Shown here: one piece after another, positions 46,171 to 57,479 of the stretch
Position numbering within the stretch: the stretch's first letter is position 1
How the letters are laid out: each line of letters starts with the position of its first letter
Source of the DNA: Caenorhabditis remanei
Taxonomy: Eukaryota; Nematoda; Chromadorea; Rhabditida; Rhabditidae
Assembly: GCF_010183535.1 (NCBI RefSeq)
Contig: NC_071328.1
Span: 15,128,001 to 15,192,000, forward strand
Direction of reading: 5' to 3'
DNA: 64,000 nucleotides
Translations under genes and position numbers: made by a program
Notes under the pieces: generated by a model
Databases searched by the model: none
Seen by the model: the letters and a program-made list of their open reading frames with translations, nothing else
What the model was told of the DNA's origin: nothing

Positions 46171-46834
46171 TCAATCAATAACTTTTAATTCAAAATGATC
46201 CCATCCACATTTAACTATTGCCTTCTTACCATCGCATCTTCTTGTGATTTCAACACTTTGAGAGTATTCCGTTTGTTCGGTTGTTCTGAAAAAAACACAT
46301 AATAATTCGAATAAACGCATGGAAATAAACCTATACTCGAATCCTGACAAAACCTGTCTGAAATCAATTTGAAGCCAACCTCCATACACTTCAAGGTACT
46401 CCACTCGACACTCCGACTCTATCCATTTTCTGATTAGAGCTCTCGGCACTTCAGGGTTTGCATACGTTTTTTGTTTGTGGTCATTCCTATGCAACACTGT
46501 TACTTTCTTGCAGTTCACGAAATCCTCCAAATGCATCCAATGACCGTCACTGACAAGGAAATCATCCACTTTGAACTCAGGCCCTACACGGTACTTGAAA
46601 TGTGCTGCGACTTCACAGAACAGAGAAAATTCGGGAACTTCTCTATGCATTTCCAAAATGTACTTATAACCTTCCGGTGAAATATTACCTGATAATATCT
46701 TTAGAGATGTTATCATAATACTCAGCTGCTTCACATGTTGCAGCACACGTATCACGAATTCTTGGCTGTAAGCTGTCACAAAATCAATAGATACTGTCGG
46801 GTTGAAAACGGTTGCAAAGTGAGTTAGCAGTTGT
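46171..46834 (-). pseudogene. F-box/FBA2 pseudogene 4, 5'-truncated
   Basis: The 3' part of exon 2 (46331-46834) and exon 3 (46171-46285) are intact, with FBA2 hallmark DGHWMHLEDFVNCKKVTV and EITRRCDGKKAIVKC. Homology stops abruptly at about 46834, where CCGACTT-word MITE sequence begins. The F-box exon and the first ~90 codons of exon 2 are missing, and the next sequence upstream belongs to the oppositely oriented gene at 47398. Confidence 0.85.
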
Positions 46835-46835
46835 T

Positions 46836-47023
46836 TTCTAAAACGGAAGTCGGAAGTCGGAAGTCGGAAGTAAATCTTCTGATCCGGAAGTCGGAAGTCG
46901 GAAGTAAAATTTCTAATCCGGAAGTCGGAAGTCGGAAGTAAAATTTCTAATCTGGTAGTCGGAAGTCGGAAGTCGGAAGTGATAAAATGCCCAGAAGTCG
47001 GAAGTCGGAATTCCGCGCAACTC
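46836..47023. mobile_element. Truncated CCGACTT-word MITE
   Basis: GGAAGTC words in several runs end with CCGCGCAACTCTG, the right TIR of the family at 12914-13329. The left TIR is missing and no target duplication is visible, suggesting a deletion that removed the MITE end together with the 5' half of the adjacent F-box gene. Confidence 0.75.
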
Positions 47024-47165
47024 TGCTGTACATGTCGCTGTACTCAACACTAATCTCATCGAGTCCTGAGTACCACCTGCTCTTTGTCTCATTCAAACTA
47101 AACTGATTAATAATGAGTCATTATCACATCAGATTGGGAGATTACAGTGACAGCTGCAGTGGCAG

Positions 47166-47345
47166 GTACACAGACGATTAGTCCCTTCACAAGACTAGTT
47201 GTGGGAAACACAAATAGACGGAGGGCGGGCATAACAGCCCTCCTCCTGTTGGCCCTCAAGATGGTACACTTCATTTCTTACTATTTAGTCACACAGACCT
47301 TCTCCTTTGCTCTCGCAAGACGCGACACATTCATTTTCACTCCCG
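47166..47345 (+). promoter_or_regulatory. Conserved F-box upstream block
   Basis: GTCCCTTCACAAGACTAGTT, then GGGAAACACAAATAGACGGA, and about 100 bp later CTCGCAAGACGCGACACATT. The same block, with spacing partly preserved, precedes most genes of this cluster (minus strand near 41500, 43740, 45420, 50730 and 59320; plus strand near 54390 and 55920). It is the best candidate for shared promoter sequence. No TATA box is obvious. Confidence 0.55.
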
Positions 47346-47397
47346 TTATTTTTGTCTTCCCCTCAAACCGTTTCATCCATCCCCTCATTCCAGAACT

Positions 47398-48444
47398 ATG
47401 AGTGAAGACTCCAAAGCTCTTCCTCTTTTCCGGCTCCCAACTATTCTTCTAAGAAAGATAAATCGATACATGGATCTACAAGAAATGTAAGTTTTAACTT
47501 TGACAATTACACTGGCCATTCTATTTTCAGACTTCTCATATCCCTGACTTCCAAAAAGTCGGCATACATCATGAAGTCTCTGCTACCACTGAATTGGTTC
47601 AACTTGAAACTTTCGTTTCATAGTGAAACAAGAATTGTCCTTGGCGCCAAGGGGACCTGGGATCGGGATCCAGTGACAATCAAAGGACAAAAGGATGGAT
47701 ATTTTTTCAAACTACAAGTAACACAACCATCCGGCGACGTCTCTTATCAGTGGGCGGGGCCTCAATTGCAAGAGGTAGTGAAGATACTGTTGACTCATTT
47801 TGCTACTGTCTTCAACCCAACAGTCTCTATTCACATTGATAAAGGTTACAGTCAAGAATTCGTGATGGGTGTGCTGAAACATGTGAAGCAGCTAAATTTA
47901 ATGATAACATCTCTAAAGATATTCACTCGTATTTCACCGGAAAGCTATAAATACATCCTGAACGAATGTAAAGAAATTTCCATGCTTTGGCTTTGTTGCA
48001 TTAGCTCGTCGGATATCGAGTACCGTGTTGGACCTGCCTTCATAGTAGATTATTTCCTTGTCAGTGACGGTCACTGGATGCATTTGGAGGATTTTTCGAA
48101 TTGCAAGAAGGTTGCTGTCTATAATCATAATCAACACAAACAACCAAAGTATGCGAACCCCGAAGTGCCAAGAGCTCTTGTCAGAAAATGGATAGAGTCG
48201 GAGTGTCAATTGGAGTATTTAAAACTTTCTTCATTTCCGGTTGAATTTGATTTCAGAGAGGTCTTGTCTGGACTAGAGTATAGGTTCGTCTTGATGCCCT
48301 TACTTCAATGTTTACAGTTTTTTTTTCAGAACAACCGAACAAACGGAATACTCTCACATTGTTGAAATCACCAGAAGATGCGATGGGAAGAAGGCAACAG
48401 TGAAGTGTGGAGAATTTGATTTTGTACTGAAAGTTATTGATTGA
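47398..48444 (+). CDS. F-box/FBA2 protein 5 (fbxb-type)
   Basis: Exons 47398-47486, 47531-48283 and 48330-48444 encode 318 residues. F-box MSEDSKALPLFRLPTILLRK, then LLISLTSKKSAYIMKSLLPL; FBA2 hallmark DGHWMHLEDFSNCKKVAVY; C-terminal EITRRCDGKKATVKC and KVID. All three exons and splice sites are intact, and the conserved upstream block sits 50-230 bp before the start. AATAAA shortly after the stop (48479). Confidence 0.9.
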
Positions 48445-49480
48445 TTGCTTGAACTTGTTTTAATAATTAATTGAATGAAATAAACATGAAATGCTGAATT
48501 CGTTTTGATTATCAGAAAGCTACAGAGACCATTATTCTACTCATCAAGCCGATTTTTGTGTCATTTTCAACCGGATATTGCCAATTTTGCACCAGAAACG
48601 CGTCTGAGGCACGCCAGTTTCTATTTCGACAGATATCAATGGTCAAAGTAATTGCTCGCAATTGTTGCCCTTTTCAGTGCAAACAGGAGAACTTTTTTAG
48701 CTGTTTACATAGACTGCCTGTAACTTCTTAGTTTGTGCTCGCACAAAAAAGTTGTCAACTACAAAAATGAAGCTCTACTTGTGATCTGTATAGTCCACTA
48801 AGAATAAATATTGAGAGACCACCAGGAAGGCTGTGTCACAGTCACAAAGTTGACCATTTTGTCGTTGGAAGCATGAAAAATAGGATGACTGAAGTTATTC
48901 AGAACAATGGAGGAGAGACCAGATATTGAATTGTGCATTGTTTTTTTTTTGTGTTTTTAAATAATCAATAATGTTTTGGAGCTCTTTCATACTAGTCATA
49001 TGCGTGTTTTTTGGGCGACCAAAAAAGGTTTTTTTGAGGTCACGTGCTCAGAAATAGGTATTTTTTTCTAGAAATTTATCTGTAGGGGTTTTTAAAGGTT
49101 TTGAATCGAACTGCATTCACAGTTTTTCCAGAACACATCCCATTTTCTCGGAACCTTCATTTTAGGGGGTGTCTTAAGATTATTGGACGCACTTTAGTCC
49201 AATGTGCTAATGAGTTTAGATTTTATAGTGTCTACGTAATAAACCAGTGTTTCTTAGCACCAAGAAGCATAGCAAAAACGGACACATGCAGGTCTATTAC
49301 CTGTGATTAAAATAAAAACTTCATTCGAGTGATAGCATACTTCATTCAATTAAATTTATACCATTGAACTATTAGTATTTATTCTGGTTAAAACAATATC
49401 AATATAAGGGAGAGGCTGAGAATGAATCCATCACGAGACCATTCAAAAAGTGGGTTAAGGTGAGAAATGCGGGGGAATAC
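48445..49480. other. Intergenic DNA, repeat fragments
   Basis: Contains a single GCGTCTGAGGCACGCCAG word (48601), a GTTGTCAACTACAAAAATGA repeat fragment (48751) and AT-rich unique DNA. No gene seen. Confidence 0.5.
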
Positions 49481-49482
49481 AT

Positions 49483-50550
49483 TCAACCATTAACTTTAAA
49501 TTCGAATCTGAATATTTCACATTTCACTGTTGCCTTCTTCCCATCGCATCTTCTGGTGATTTCAACACTTTGAGAGTGTTCCGTTTGTTCGGTTGTTCTG
49601 AAAAAAACATATGATAATTCGAGTAAACTCATAGAAACGAACCTATACTCGAGTCCTGACAAAGCCTTTCTGAAATCAATTTCAACCAAATATGCCCAAA
49701 CTTCAAGGTACTCCAATTGACAGTCAGACTCTATCCATTTTCTGATAAGAGCTCTCGGCACTTTGGGGTTAGCACACTTTAGTTGTTTGTGTTCACTCCT
49801 ATCATATACTTTAACCTTCTTGCAGTTTGAAAAGTCGTCCAAATGCATCCAATGACCGTCACTGACGTATAAATCATCCATTCTGAAGTCAGGTCCAGCA
49901 CGGTACTCGAAACCCGATTCGACTTTGCAAAAAAGCCAAAGTTCGGAGACTGCTCTACACTCTTCCAGGATGTATCTATAGTTTTCCGATGACAAGGAAC
50001 GTGTGGACAGCTTTATCGATTTTTTGACAAGATTCAACTGCTTTACGTGATTCATCACTTCCATCACAAATTCTTGATGACAAATTTTTCCAAATGTAAT
50101 AGAAATTGACGGATTGAAGACAAGCGCAAAGTGAGACAGCAGTGATTTTACAATGGCTTCTGAATCAGCACTCGACCATTGATGAATGATATCTTCATTA
50201 CGCTCAGCAATTTGTAATTCAAAAACATCTCCAGTTTTTTTACCTTTGACTATTACTGGAGCCCAGGGCCCTTTGACGCCAAGGAAAATATTTGATTCTT
50301 CAGAAAATGTGATGTTCAAAAAGAACCGGTTTGTTGGTAGTAGAGATCTCATAATGAATGCGGACTTTTTGGAAGCCAAGGATATCAGAAGTCTGAAAAA
50401 ATAGAAAGACTTTAATGTTATAGTAACAACTATGGTCAGTGTAATTGTCAGAGTAAAAACTTACATTTCTCGTAGATGCATGTATCGACTTATCTTTGTT
50501 AGTGGGATAGCTGGCAGCCGGAAGAGAGGAAGAGGTTTGGAGACTTCCAT
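49483..50550 (-). CDS. F-box/FBA2 protein 6 (fbxb-type)
   Basis: Exons 50465-50550, 49643-50392 and 49483-49597 encode 316 residues. The start is MEVSKPLPLFRLPAIPLTK, one codon shorter than its paralogues because the usual ATGAGT is altered and an adjacent ATG is used. FBA2 hallmark DGHWMHLDDFSNCKKVKVY; C-terminus EITRRCDGKKATVKC, ending KVNG. The upstream block is at about 50590-50760. Confidence 0.88.
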
Positions 50551-50970
50551 TGGTATTCTAGAATGAGGGGATTGGTCAAACGGTTTGAAAGGAAAGACAA
50601 AAAGAACTGAAGTGAAAATGAATGTGTCGCGCCTTGCAAGAGCAAAGAGGACTGTGTGAATGAATAGGAAAAAATAAAGTGTACCGTCTTGAGGGCCAAG
50701 GAGAAGGACTGTTAGGCCCGCCCTCCGTCTATTTGCGTTCAGTTGTCACTGTACCTGTCACTCTAACCTCTCATTGTAATGTGCTAATGAGGTTAGTTTT
50801 GATGAGACGGTGAGCAGGTGGTACTTAAGACTCAAAAAGGTTAGTATTGAGTACTGTCTGGTCTTCACCAAGACACGGGATCTAGCGAAGAGAGCGGCAA
50901 ACAAGAAGGAGAGGGACGAACTATCTGTCATATTTTTACAGTGACTTCCAACTTCCTGGTAAGAAATGTG

Positions 50971-52388
50971 GGCACTGTTCTAGAACGCCGGAACGAAAAG
51001 AAAAAATCCCGGAACGAAAAAAAAATCCCGGAACGAAAAAAAATCCCGGAACGAAAATAAAATCCCGGAACGAAAAAAAAATCCCGGAACGAAAAAAAAA
51101 TCCCGGAACGAAAAAAAAATCCCGGGACCAAAAAAAAATCCCGGAACCAAAATTTTAATTCTATTTTTTGAATTTTTGCGGAGATATAATGTTTCAGAGC
51201 ACCGAAAAGAGACTAAAAAGTCCAACTGCTAGTCAGTACGGGCCCAAAAGAGATACCAGTTCTGAGGAAGTGGTGCAAAGTCTTTAGTTGTGACGAGAAA
51301 GTTTTATGGAGGTTTGGTGGAAACCTGCCCCTCAACCATAAGGATGTTTCACTGACTGTTATCTGTGTATTGTGATCTCAAAGAGGCACACAAAAAGAGA
51401 TCGATAAACCTTCACTTTCCCATAACCGTTCCAGAAGAGCTCCTTCACAGAAGGTCCATTCCAGTGTGGTAGGTCAGATGGTTGTAATTTTCAGGAGTTT
51501 GATATCCAGAAAATGAGTTGTGAAGCAGTGAAGTTGTTGAAATTGTTTGAAATTTCAGCTGAAGTTGCTTGTCTGCTTCCTCCTATTAGGTGGGTTTGAC
51601 GTTGACATCTTGGCTCCTGAACCCTGGAATCGTTGACTTCTTGTTGATGAATACGATTAATCCTTAGCTATCCATGAGGTCGAGCTGAGGGACTGATGTT
51701 CCTGGCTTCCTCTCGTTGACTAACTGATCCATAACCTTACTGAAGATGATATGGGAAGTAGATGACATTTTCTTCCTGGCTTTCTTCCGTTGTTCGACGA
51801 ATCCTTGAATCCTCGAGACAAAGATGTGAATCGTGAATTGTCGTTGGGCTGTCTTCTGGTGATTGAAATGATTGATGAAGACATGAGACTTTAAATAGAC
51901 CTGTTAAAAAATTATTAAAGAATTGACTAGAAAAAGAAAGACTTGTTGACTTTTTAGCCAGAGTTTTCAAGTTCTTTGCCAACTGGATCTGAACTTGAAC
52001 CTGATTGTAACATTTTTGCTAAAAGTGGACATAAGATTCTGACTTAACGGGCAACCAGCTGATGACTTGCTGGTAAGACTTTGCACCACTTCCTCAGAAC
52101 TGGTATCTCTTTTGGGCCCGTACTGACTAGCAGTTGGACTTTTTAGTCTCTTTTCGGTGCTCTGAAACATTATATCTCCGCAAAAATTCAAAAAATAGAA
52201 TTAAAATTTTGGTTCCGGGATTTTTTTTTGGTCCCGGGATTTTTTTTTCGTTCCGGGATTTTTTTTTCGTTCCGGGATTTTTTTTTCGTTCCGGGATTTT
52301 ATTTTCGTTCCGGGATTTTTTTTCGTTCCGGGATTTTTTTTTCGTTCCGGGATTTTTTCTTTTCGTTCCGGCGTTCTAGAACAGTGCC
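50971..52388. mobile_element. Non-autonomous hAT-like element with 314-bp inverted arms
   Basis: Arms 50971-51284 and 52075-52388 are inverted and look identical (mirrored pairs sum to 103359). Exact 8-bp duplications GAAATGTG lie at 50963-50970 and 52389-52396. Each arm carries tandem copies of a CCCGGAACGAAAAAAAAAT-type unit. The 790-bp loop has no recognised gene; frames in it lack domain features. The right end lies 42 bp beyond the stop codon of the F-box gene at 52438-53438. Confidence 0.88.
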
Positions 52389-52437
52389 GAAATGTGAATA
52401 AAATTACAAGAGATCAACATTCATTTATTCAGAAAAA

Positions 52438-53438
52438 TCAATCAATAACAACATTAAACTGAAAATTCTTCTCGCCGCATTTCACAACAGCCTTCTTTCC
52501 ATCGCTTCTTCTGATAATTTCCACAGTTTGGTATGTAAAAAGCTTACGTACTAACGTATACTCTAGTCCAGTCAACACTCTTTCAAAGTCCGAACAAATT
52601 TTAAGTTGCTCCGGCAGACAATCATCCTCCGATTCAATCCATTTTCTGATAAGAGCTCTCAACACTTCGAGGTTGAAAAACTTTGGTTGCTTATGTTCAT
52701 TATTATTGTAGACAGTAACTTTCCTGCTGTTCGAAAAGTCTTCCAAATGCATCCAGTGACCGTCACCGACCACAAGTTGTTCTACCTTGAAGTCCGGTCC
52801 CGCACGGTACTGAAACTCCGGAGAGACTTTACAAAAAAGTCGAAGTTCCACGATATGTTTACACTCGTCCAGAACGAATTTATAGTTGGCAGGTAATAAA
52901 GATGACATTGATATATTCATCAACGTTTTCACTAGACCCAAATGCTTTACGTGATTCATCATTTCCATCATAAAGTTTTCACTGCAATCGTATCCAAAGT
53001 GAATAGCAATTGTTGGGTGAAATGCAATAGCGAAGTGGGAGATCAGTGATTTCACGGAACGATTTAACCGGAAATTAGGCCCCTCCCACTGAGAAATGAC
53101 ATCTCCGGACTGATTGAAGACTGGAATTCTGAAAAGTCCGGATTGTTCGAAAATTCTTATCAAAGTCCAGGGAGTTCTTGCATCGAAGTCGATAAAAATG
53201 CCGGTGATATCCCAAAAAATGGTTTGCAAGTTGATCGAATTTCGCGGGAGAATGGATCTCATGATGTATGCCGCCTTTTTGGAAGCCAGGGAGAGCAGAA
53301 GTCTGGAAATTTTGGAAAATTCGTTTTCGTGCCAGTGTAACCAGGGTAAACTCACATCGATGTTGAGACCATAAATCTTGTGATTATCTTCAAAGGTACA
53401 GCCGGCAGACGGAAGATTGGAAGCGGTTTGGGATCCAT
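52438..53438 (-). CDS. F-box/FBA2 protein 7 (fbxb-type), second intron absent
   Basis: Exons 53356-53438 and 52438-53302 encode 315 residues: F-box MDPKPLPIFRLPAVPLKIIT and LLLSLASKKAAYIMRS; FBA2 hallmark DGHWMHLEDFSNSRKVTVY; C-terminus EIIRRSDGKKAVVKC. The intron present in all paralogues after GAGTATAG is missing: a short stretch (GLEYTLVRKLFTYQTVEI) reads straight through, probably a partly deleted, exonised intron. The most diverged minus-strand member; its start also differs (MDPKP). Confidence 0.85.
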
Positions 53439-53614
53439 AGTTCTAACGGGACAAACGGGAAAATTGGGAAATATGATGACGAAGACGTCCGGACCTCGGA
53501 CCTCTATTTGCCTTTCCTATAGCTACTGGTCTTGAGGGGACAGATAAGTCTCTACACCGAGATCTCTGCCTAAATTGGAAAAGGACAAACAGATGGAACA
53601 AAAGAAGAACGGTC

Positions 53615-54000
53615 TGCTGCCTGTACAGTGACACAACCTTTTTCTTCACAATAAAAGTCTTTAGAGACCTAACATCGCCAACCCCATTAGCTATTTACCA
53701 ACTCATTAGCACTTCAGATAAGAACAGTGACAGGTATAGTGACTTTGAAAGACGGTTAGTCCCTTCACAAGAGTAGTTGTGGGAAACACAAATAGGCGGA
53801 GGGTGGGCCTATCCGCCACCGTCTCTAGACCCACCTCTCTTTCCCCCTGTCTGATCGAACTTTTTTTTGACTTCTCACCATTTGCCCTGCGCCCGCAGGC
53901 GCCTGTTTCTCTCACCCCCACACCAGTATATAAGGCCGAGTGCAAGCTCAATCAAGGCCGATCCACCTGACCCTAATTTGTTTTATTCCCCTTCATTTAT
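53615..54000 (+). promoter_or_regulatory. Orphan F-box upstream block followed by another promoter-like segment
   Basis: 53755-53830 is a copy of the upstream block (AGTTGTGGGAAACACAAATA, GGCGGAGGGTGGGCC), but no F-box exon follows. Instead a different sequence leads to CAGTATATAAGGCCGAG (53929-53945), a good TATA box. 53615-53650 repeats the CTGCCTGTACAGTGACACAA block of 45590. No ORF of note. Confidence 0.45.
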
Positions 54001-54534
54001 CCTTTCTTATGCCTATGTAAGCGCATTAGTGTAGTAATTAAATCTTAGTTTAGCGCTAAATGTTTTGTGGTTTAGTATAACACACAAAAACATAACTGTA
54101 TGCTATCACACGAATGAAGTTTTTATTATTATCACAGATAAGAGTCCTCCCTGTGTACTGAATGCTTATTCGTTTTGTTATGCTTACAGGTGCTACCCAT
54201 ACCCTGTTTTCGGTCGTTTTATAGGCTCACATCGTCAATCCGCTTTGCTGTTTTTCTAGGTCCTAAGTACCACCTTCTCTCCGTCTAAGCTTATTAATAA
54301 TGAATCATTGACACATTAGATTGGGAGATTACAGTGACAGGTACAGTGACAATGACAGACAATTAGACCCTTCATAAGACTAGCCATGGGAAACACAAAT
54401 AGACGGAGGGGAGGGGCCTATCCGCCACCTATTCACAGTCACATAGCCCACCGTCTTTACTCTCGCAAGACGCGACACATTTATTTCCACTTTAGTTCTC
54501 TTTTTCTTTCAAACCGTCCCCTCTTTCCAGCATT

Positions 54535-55608
54535 ATGAGTGTAGTCTCCAAACCTTTTCCTCTCTTCCGGCTCCCAGCAATCCCACTAAAAAAGATTAAT
54601 CGATACATGGATCTCGAAGACATGTAAGTTTTAATTAGCCGGTGAATTACACTGATAATTACACTGACCATAGTTGTCACTCTAACATTAAAAGTCCTTT
54701 TTTAGACTTCTGATATCAATGGCTTCCAAAAAATCGGCATTCATCATGAAATCTCTTCTACCACCAAATTGCTTCCACTTAGAATTCCAATTTTCTAAAA
54801 AATCGGAAATTTCTCTTGTCGCGAAGGGACTCTGGAAGCCAATGATAGTCAAATGTGAAAAAACTGGACAAATTTATGAATTAAAGATTGCTCAAGATAA
54901 TGGAGTTATCACTCATTGGTGTACGAGTCCAGATTTGGAAACCATAGTAAACGCAATGCTGTCTCACTTTGCAATTGTCTTCAACCCGACAATTTCTATT
55001 GACTTTGGAGAAATTTGTCATCAAGAATTCATGATGGGTGTGTTGAATCACGTGAAACAGTTGAATCTTGTCAAAAAATTGATTTACCTAACACCAGTTT
55101 TCATGTCATCGGAGAACTATGAACACATCCTGGAACAATGCAAGGAAGTTTCCGAACTTTGGCTTTTTTGCAAAGTCGCATCGGATTTCGTGTACCGTGC
55201 AGGTCCTGACTTCAGAATGGGTTATTTAAACGTCGAGGACGGCCACTGGATGCATTTGGAGGATTTTACAAACTGCAAGAGGGTATCAGTCTGGAATAGT
55301 AGTGGACACGAACAACCGAAGTATACTAACCCCGAAGTGTTGAGAGCTTTTATCAGAAAATGGATAGAGTCGGAGTGTCGATTACAGCACCTTGAAACGT
55401 ATGGAGGTCGGGTTCGAATTGATTTCAGAGAGATCTTGTCAGGACTCGAGTATAGGTTAGTTTTGATGCCCTCACTTCAATATTCATAGACTTTTTCAGA
55501 ACAATTGAACAATGGGAAAACACTTATAGTGTTGAAATCACAAGAAGATGCGATGGAAAGAAGGCAATAGTTACATTTGGAACATATAATTTTGAATTCT
55601 TAGTCTGA
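54535..55608 (+). CDS. F-box/FBA2 protein 8 (fbxb-type)
   Basis: Exons 54535-54623, 54706-55455 and 55500-55608 encode 315 residues with F-box MSVVSKPFPLFRLPAIPLKK and LLISMASKKSAFIMKSLLPP, FBA2 hallmark DGHWMHLEDFTNCKRVSVW, and EITRRCDGKKAIVTF. It ends FEFLV, two residues shorter than the paralogues. All splice sites intact. The upstream block is at 54360-54480. Confidence 0.88.
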
Positions 55609-56050
55609 TTGTTTTGACTTAAATTGAATTAAGTATACTGCCACTCGAATAAAGTTGTTATTATAATCACTGTCCTGCCTGTGCTTATCCGTTTTTTACG
55701 CTTTCCGGTGCTACTCATCACCTGCTTCCGGTCGTTTTGTAGGCTCGCATCATCAATCCGCTTTGCTTTTCTTTTTCCCAGGTTTTAAGTAGCCCCTGCT
55801 CTCCGCCTAAGCCCATTAATAATGAGCCATTAACACATTAGATTGGAAGATTATAGTGACAGGTACAGTGACAATGACAGATGATTAGACCATTTACAAT
55901 ACTAGTTGTGGGAAGCACAAATAGACGGAGGGTGGGCCTATCCGCCACCTTTTCACAGTCGCATAGCCCTCCGTCGCGCAAGACGCGACACATTTATCTC
56001 CAGTTTTGTTTTTTTTGCTTAAAAACCGTTTGACAAGTCCCCTCATTCCA
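55609..56050. other. Intergenic DNA with F-box upstream block
   Basis: Duplicated 3' and upstream sequence of the family, with the ACTAGTTGTGGGAAGCACAA block at about 55898-55990 preceding the damaged gene at 56055. Confidence 0.5.
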
Positions 56051-56054
56051 GTAC

Positions 56055-57325
56055 TATGAGTGAAGTCTCCAAGCCTCTTCCTCTCTTCCGTCTCCCAACT
56101 ATCCTATTACGAAAAATAAATCGATACTGTCACAGGCCAGTCTCTGACCTGTCTCGACTCTCTTTTCCTCGGGTTCTCTCTCGACTGAGATGACCGGCCG
56201 AGAGACCCTTTTCTCCTTTTTACATTTTAGTTTCTATTCAAAACTGGTGCGGGGGAAGGACGGCAAGTCCTTCTCCTTGCTATACCGGGAAATAAAGATT
56301 GCAATCTAAACTAAATGTACCTAAAACAGACAGAAATGTTAAAATACAGAGCAGGCGCAAGCTCGTATTTTACAATGCATGCATCTTGAAGAAATGTAAG
56401 TTTTAATTGTGCTACTGTAACTCTATAAATCCTATTTTTCAGATTCATGGTGTCCCTTGCTTCAAAAAAGTCGGCATACATCATTGGATCTCTTCTTCCA
56501 CCAAACCTGTTTGAATTAGAAATCAAACTTTTTAATGAATTGAAAGCTTCGGTCAACGTCGAAGGGCATTGGAATGATCCATTATTTATCAAAAGAAATG
56601 GTGTTTATAGTCGACCAGTTGCTCAACAGTTTTGTGACACCTGTTCTCAGTGGGCGGAGGGTGATTCGGTAAAATTAATGCTGACTCACTTGGCAATTGT
56701 CTTCAACCCGACAATTTCTATTGACTTTGGAAAAATTTGCGATCAAGAATTCGTAATGGAAGTGATGAATCTTGTGAAGCAGCTGAATCTCGTCAAAAAA
56801 TCTATCTATGTATCATGTGCTGCTCTGTCACCGGAAAACTATAAATACATCCTGGACGAGTGTAAAACCGTTCCCGAACTTTCTCTTTTCTGTGAAGTCC
56901 CCTCTGATTTCGAGTACCGTGCAGGACCAGACTTCAGAATGGATTTTTTTTCGTCAGTTACGGCCACTGGATGCATTTGGAAGACTTTTCAAACTGCAAG
57001 ACAGTTTATATACATCAGAAGCCGGATTATATTAATTTCGAAGCGCTGAAAGCTCTTATCAAAAAATGGATTGAGTCGGACTGTCGATTGGAGCACTTCA
57101 CAGTTTCTTCAATTCAGTCTACATTTCTTTTCAAATCGGTATTGGAAGAACTCGAATTGAGGTGTTTTCATACGTTTGTTACTATTTTCAATGTATTTCA
57201 GAATTTGATTAAGTTTAGAATTAAACCAGGCATTTCACGGTGCAGAAATTACCAGAAGATGCGATGGGAAGAAGGCAACAGTTACATGTGGAGCATATGA
57301 TTTTGAATTAAAAGTTATTGATTGA
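56055..57325 (+). pseudogene. F-box/FBA2 pseudogene 9, F-box exon split by an insertion
   Basis: Exon 1 starts normally (MSEVSKPLPLFRLPTILLRK) but after CGATAC, at about 56130, ~250 bp of foreign DNA interrupts it; the end of the exon (ATGCATCTTGAAGAAAT before GTAAG) resumes near 56378. The insertion brings an in-frame stop. Exon 2 (from 56443) is otherwise similar to its paralogues but has a one-base frame change in a T run near 56947, just before the TGGATGCATTTGGAAGACTT hallmark. Exon 3 follows to 57325. A shorter product from the ATG at 56447 would lack the F-box. Confidence 0.8.
56130..56377. mobile_element. ~250-bp insertion in F-box exon, possible solo LTR
   Basis: Begins TGTCACAGGCC and has TTTTACA near the end, so TG...CA borders are possible. 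It contains GGGAAATAAAGATTGC (poly(A) signal) and a GC-rich segment, as LTRs do. No clean target duplication was found, so the assignment is uncertain. Confidence 0.45.
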
Positions 57326-57479
57326 TTGCTTGAATTTGTTTCAATGATTAATTGAATGAAAGAAAGTTGAAATGTTGCAGATATTCTTTCAATGTTCTGA
57401 GTGCTTATCCCTCTGTTTTTATCTTGTCTTCTAACATCGCCAACCTCATTCTCTATTTACCATCTCATTAGCACCTTAC

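Noticed and set aside
50980..52379. Phe/Gly-rich mirrored 81-codon proteins
   Set aside because: These translate the CCCGGAACGAAAAAAAAAT-type tandem units and have no independent support.
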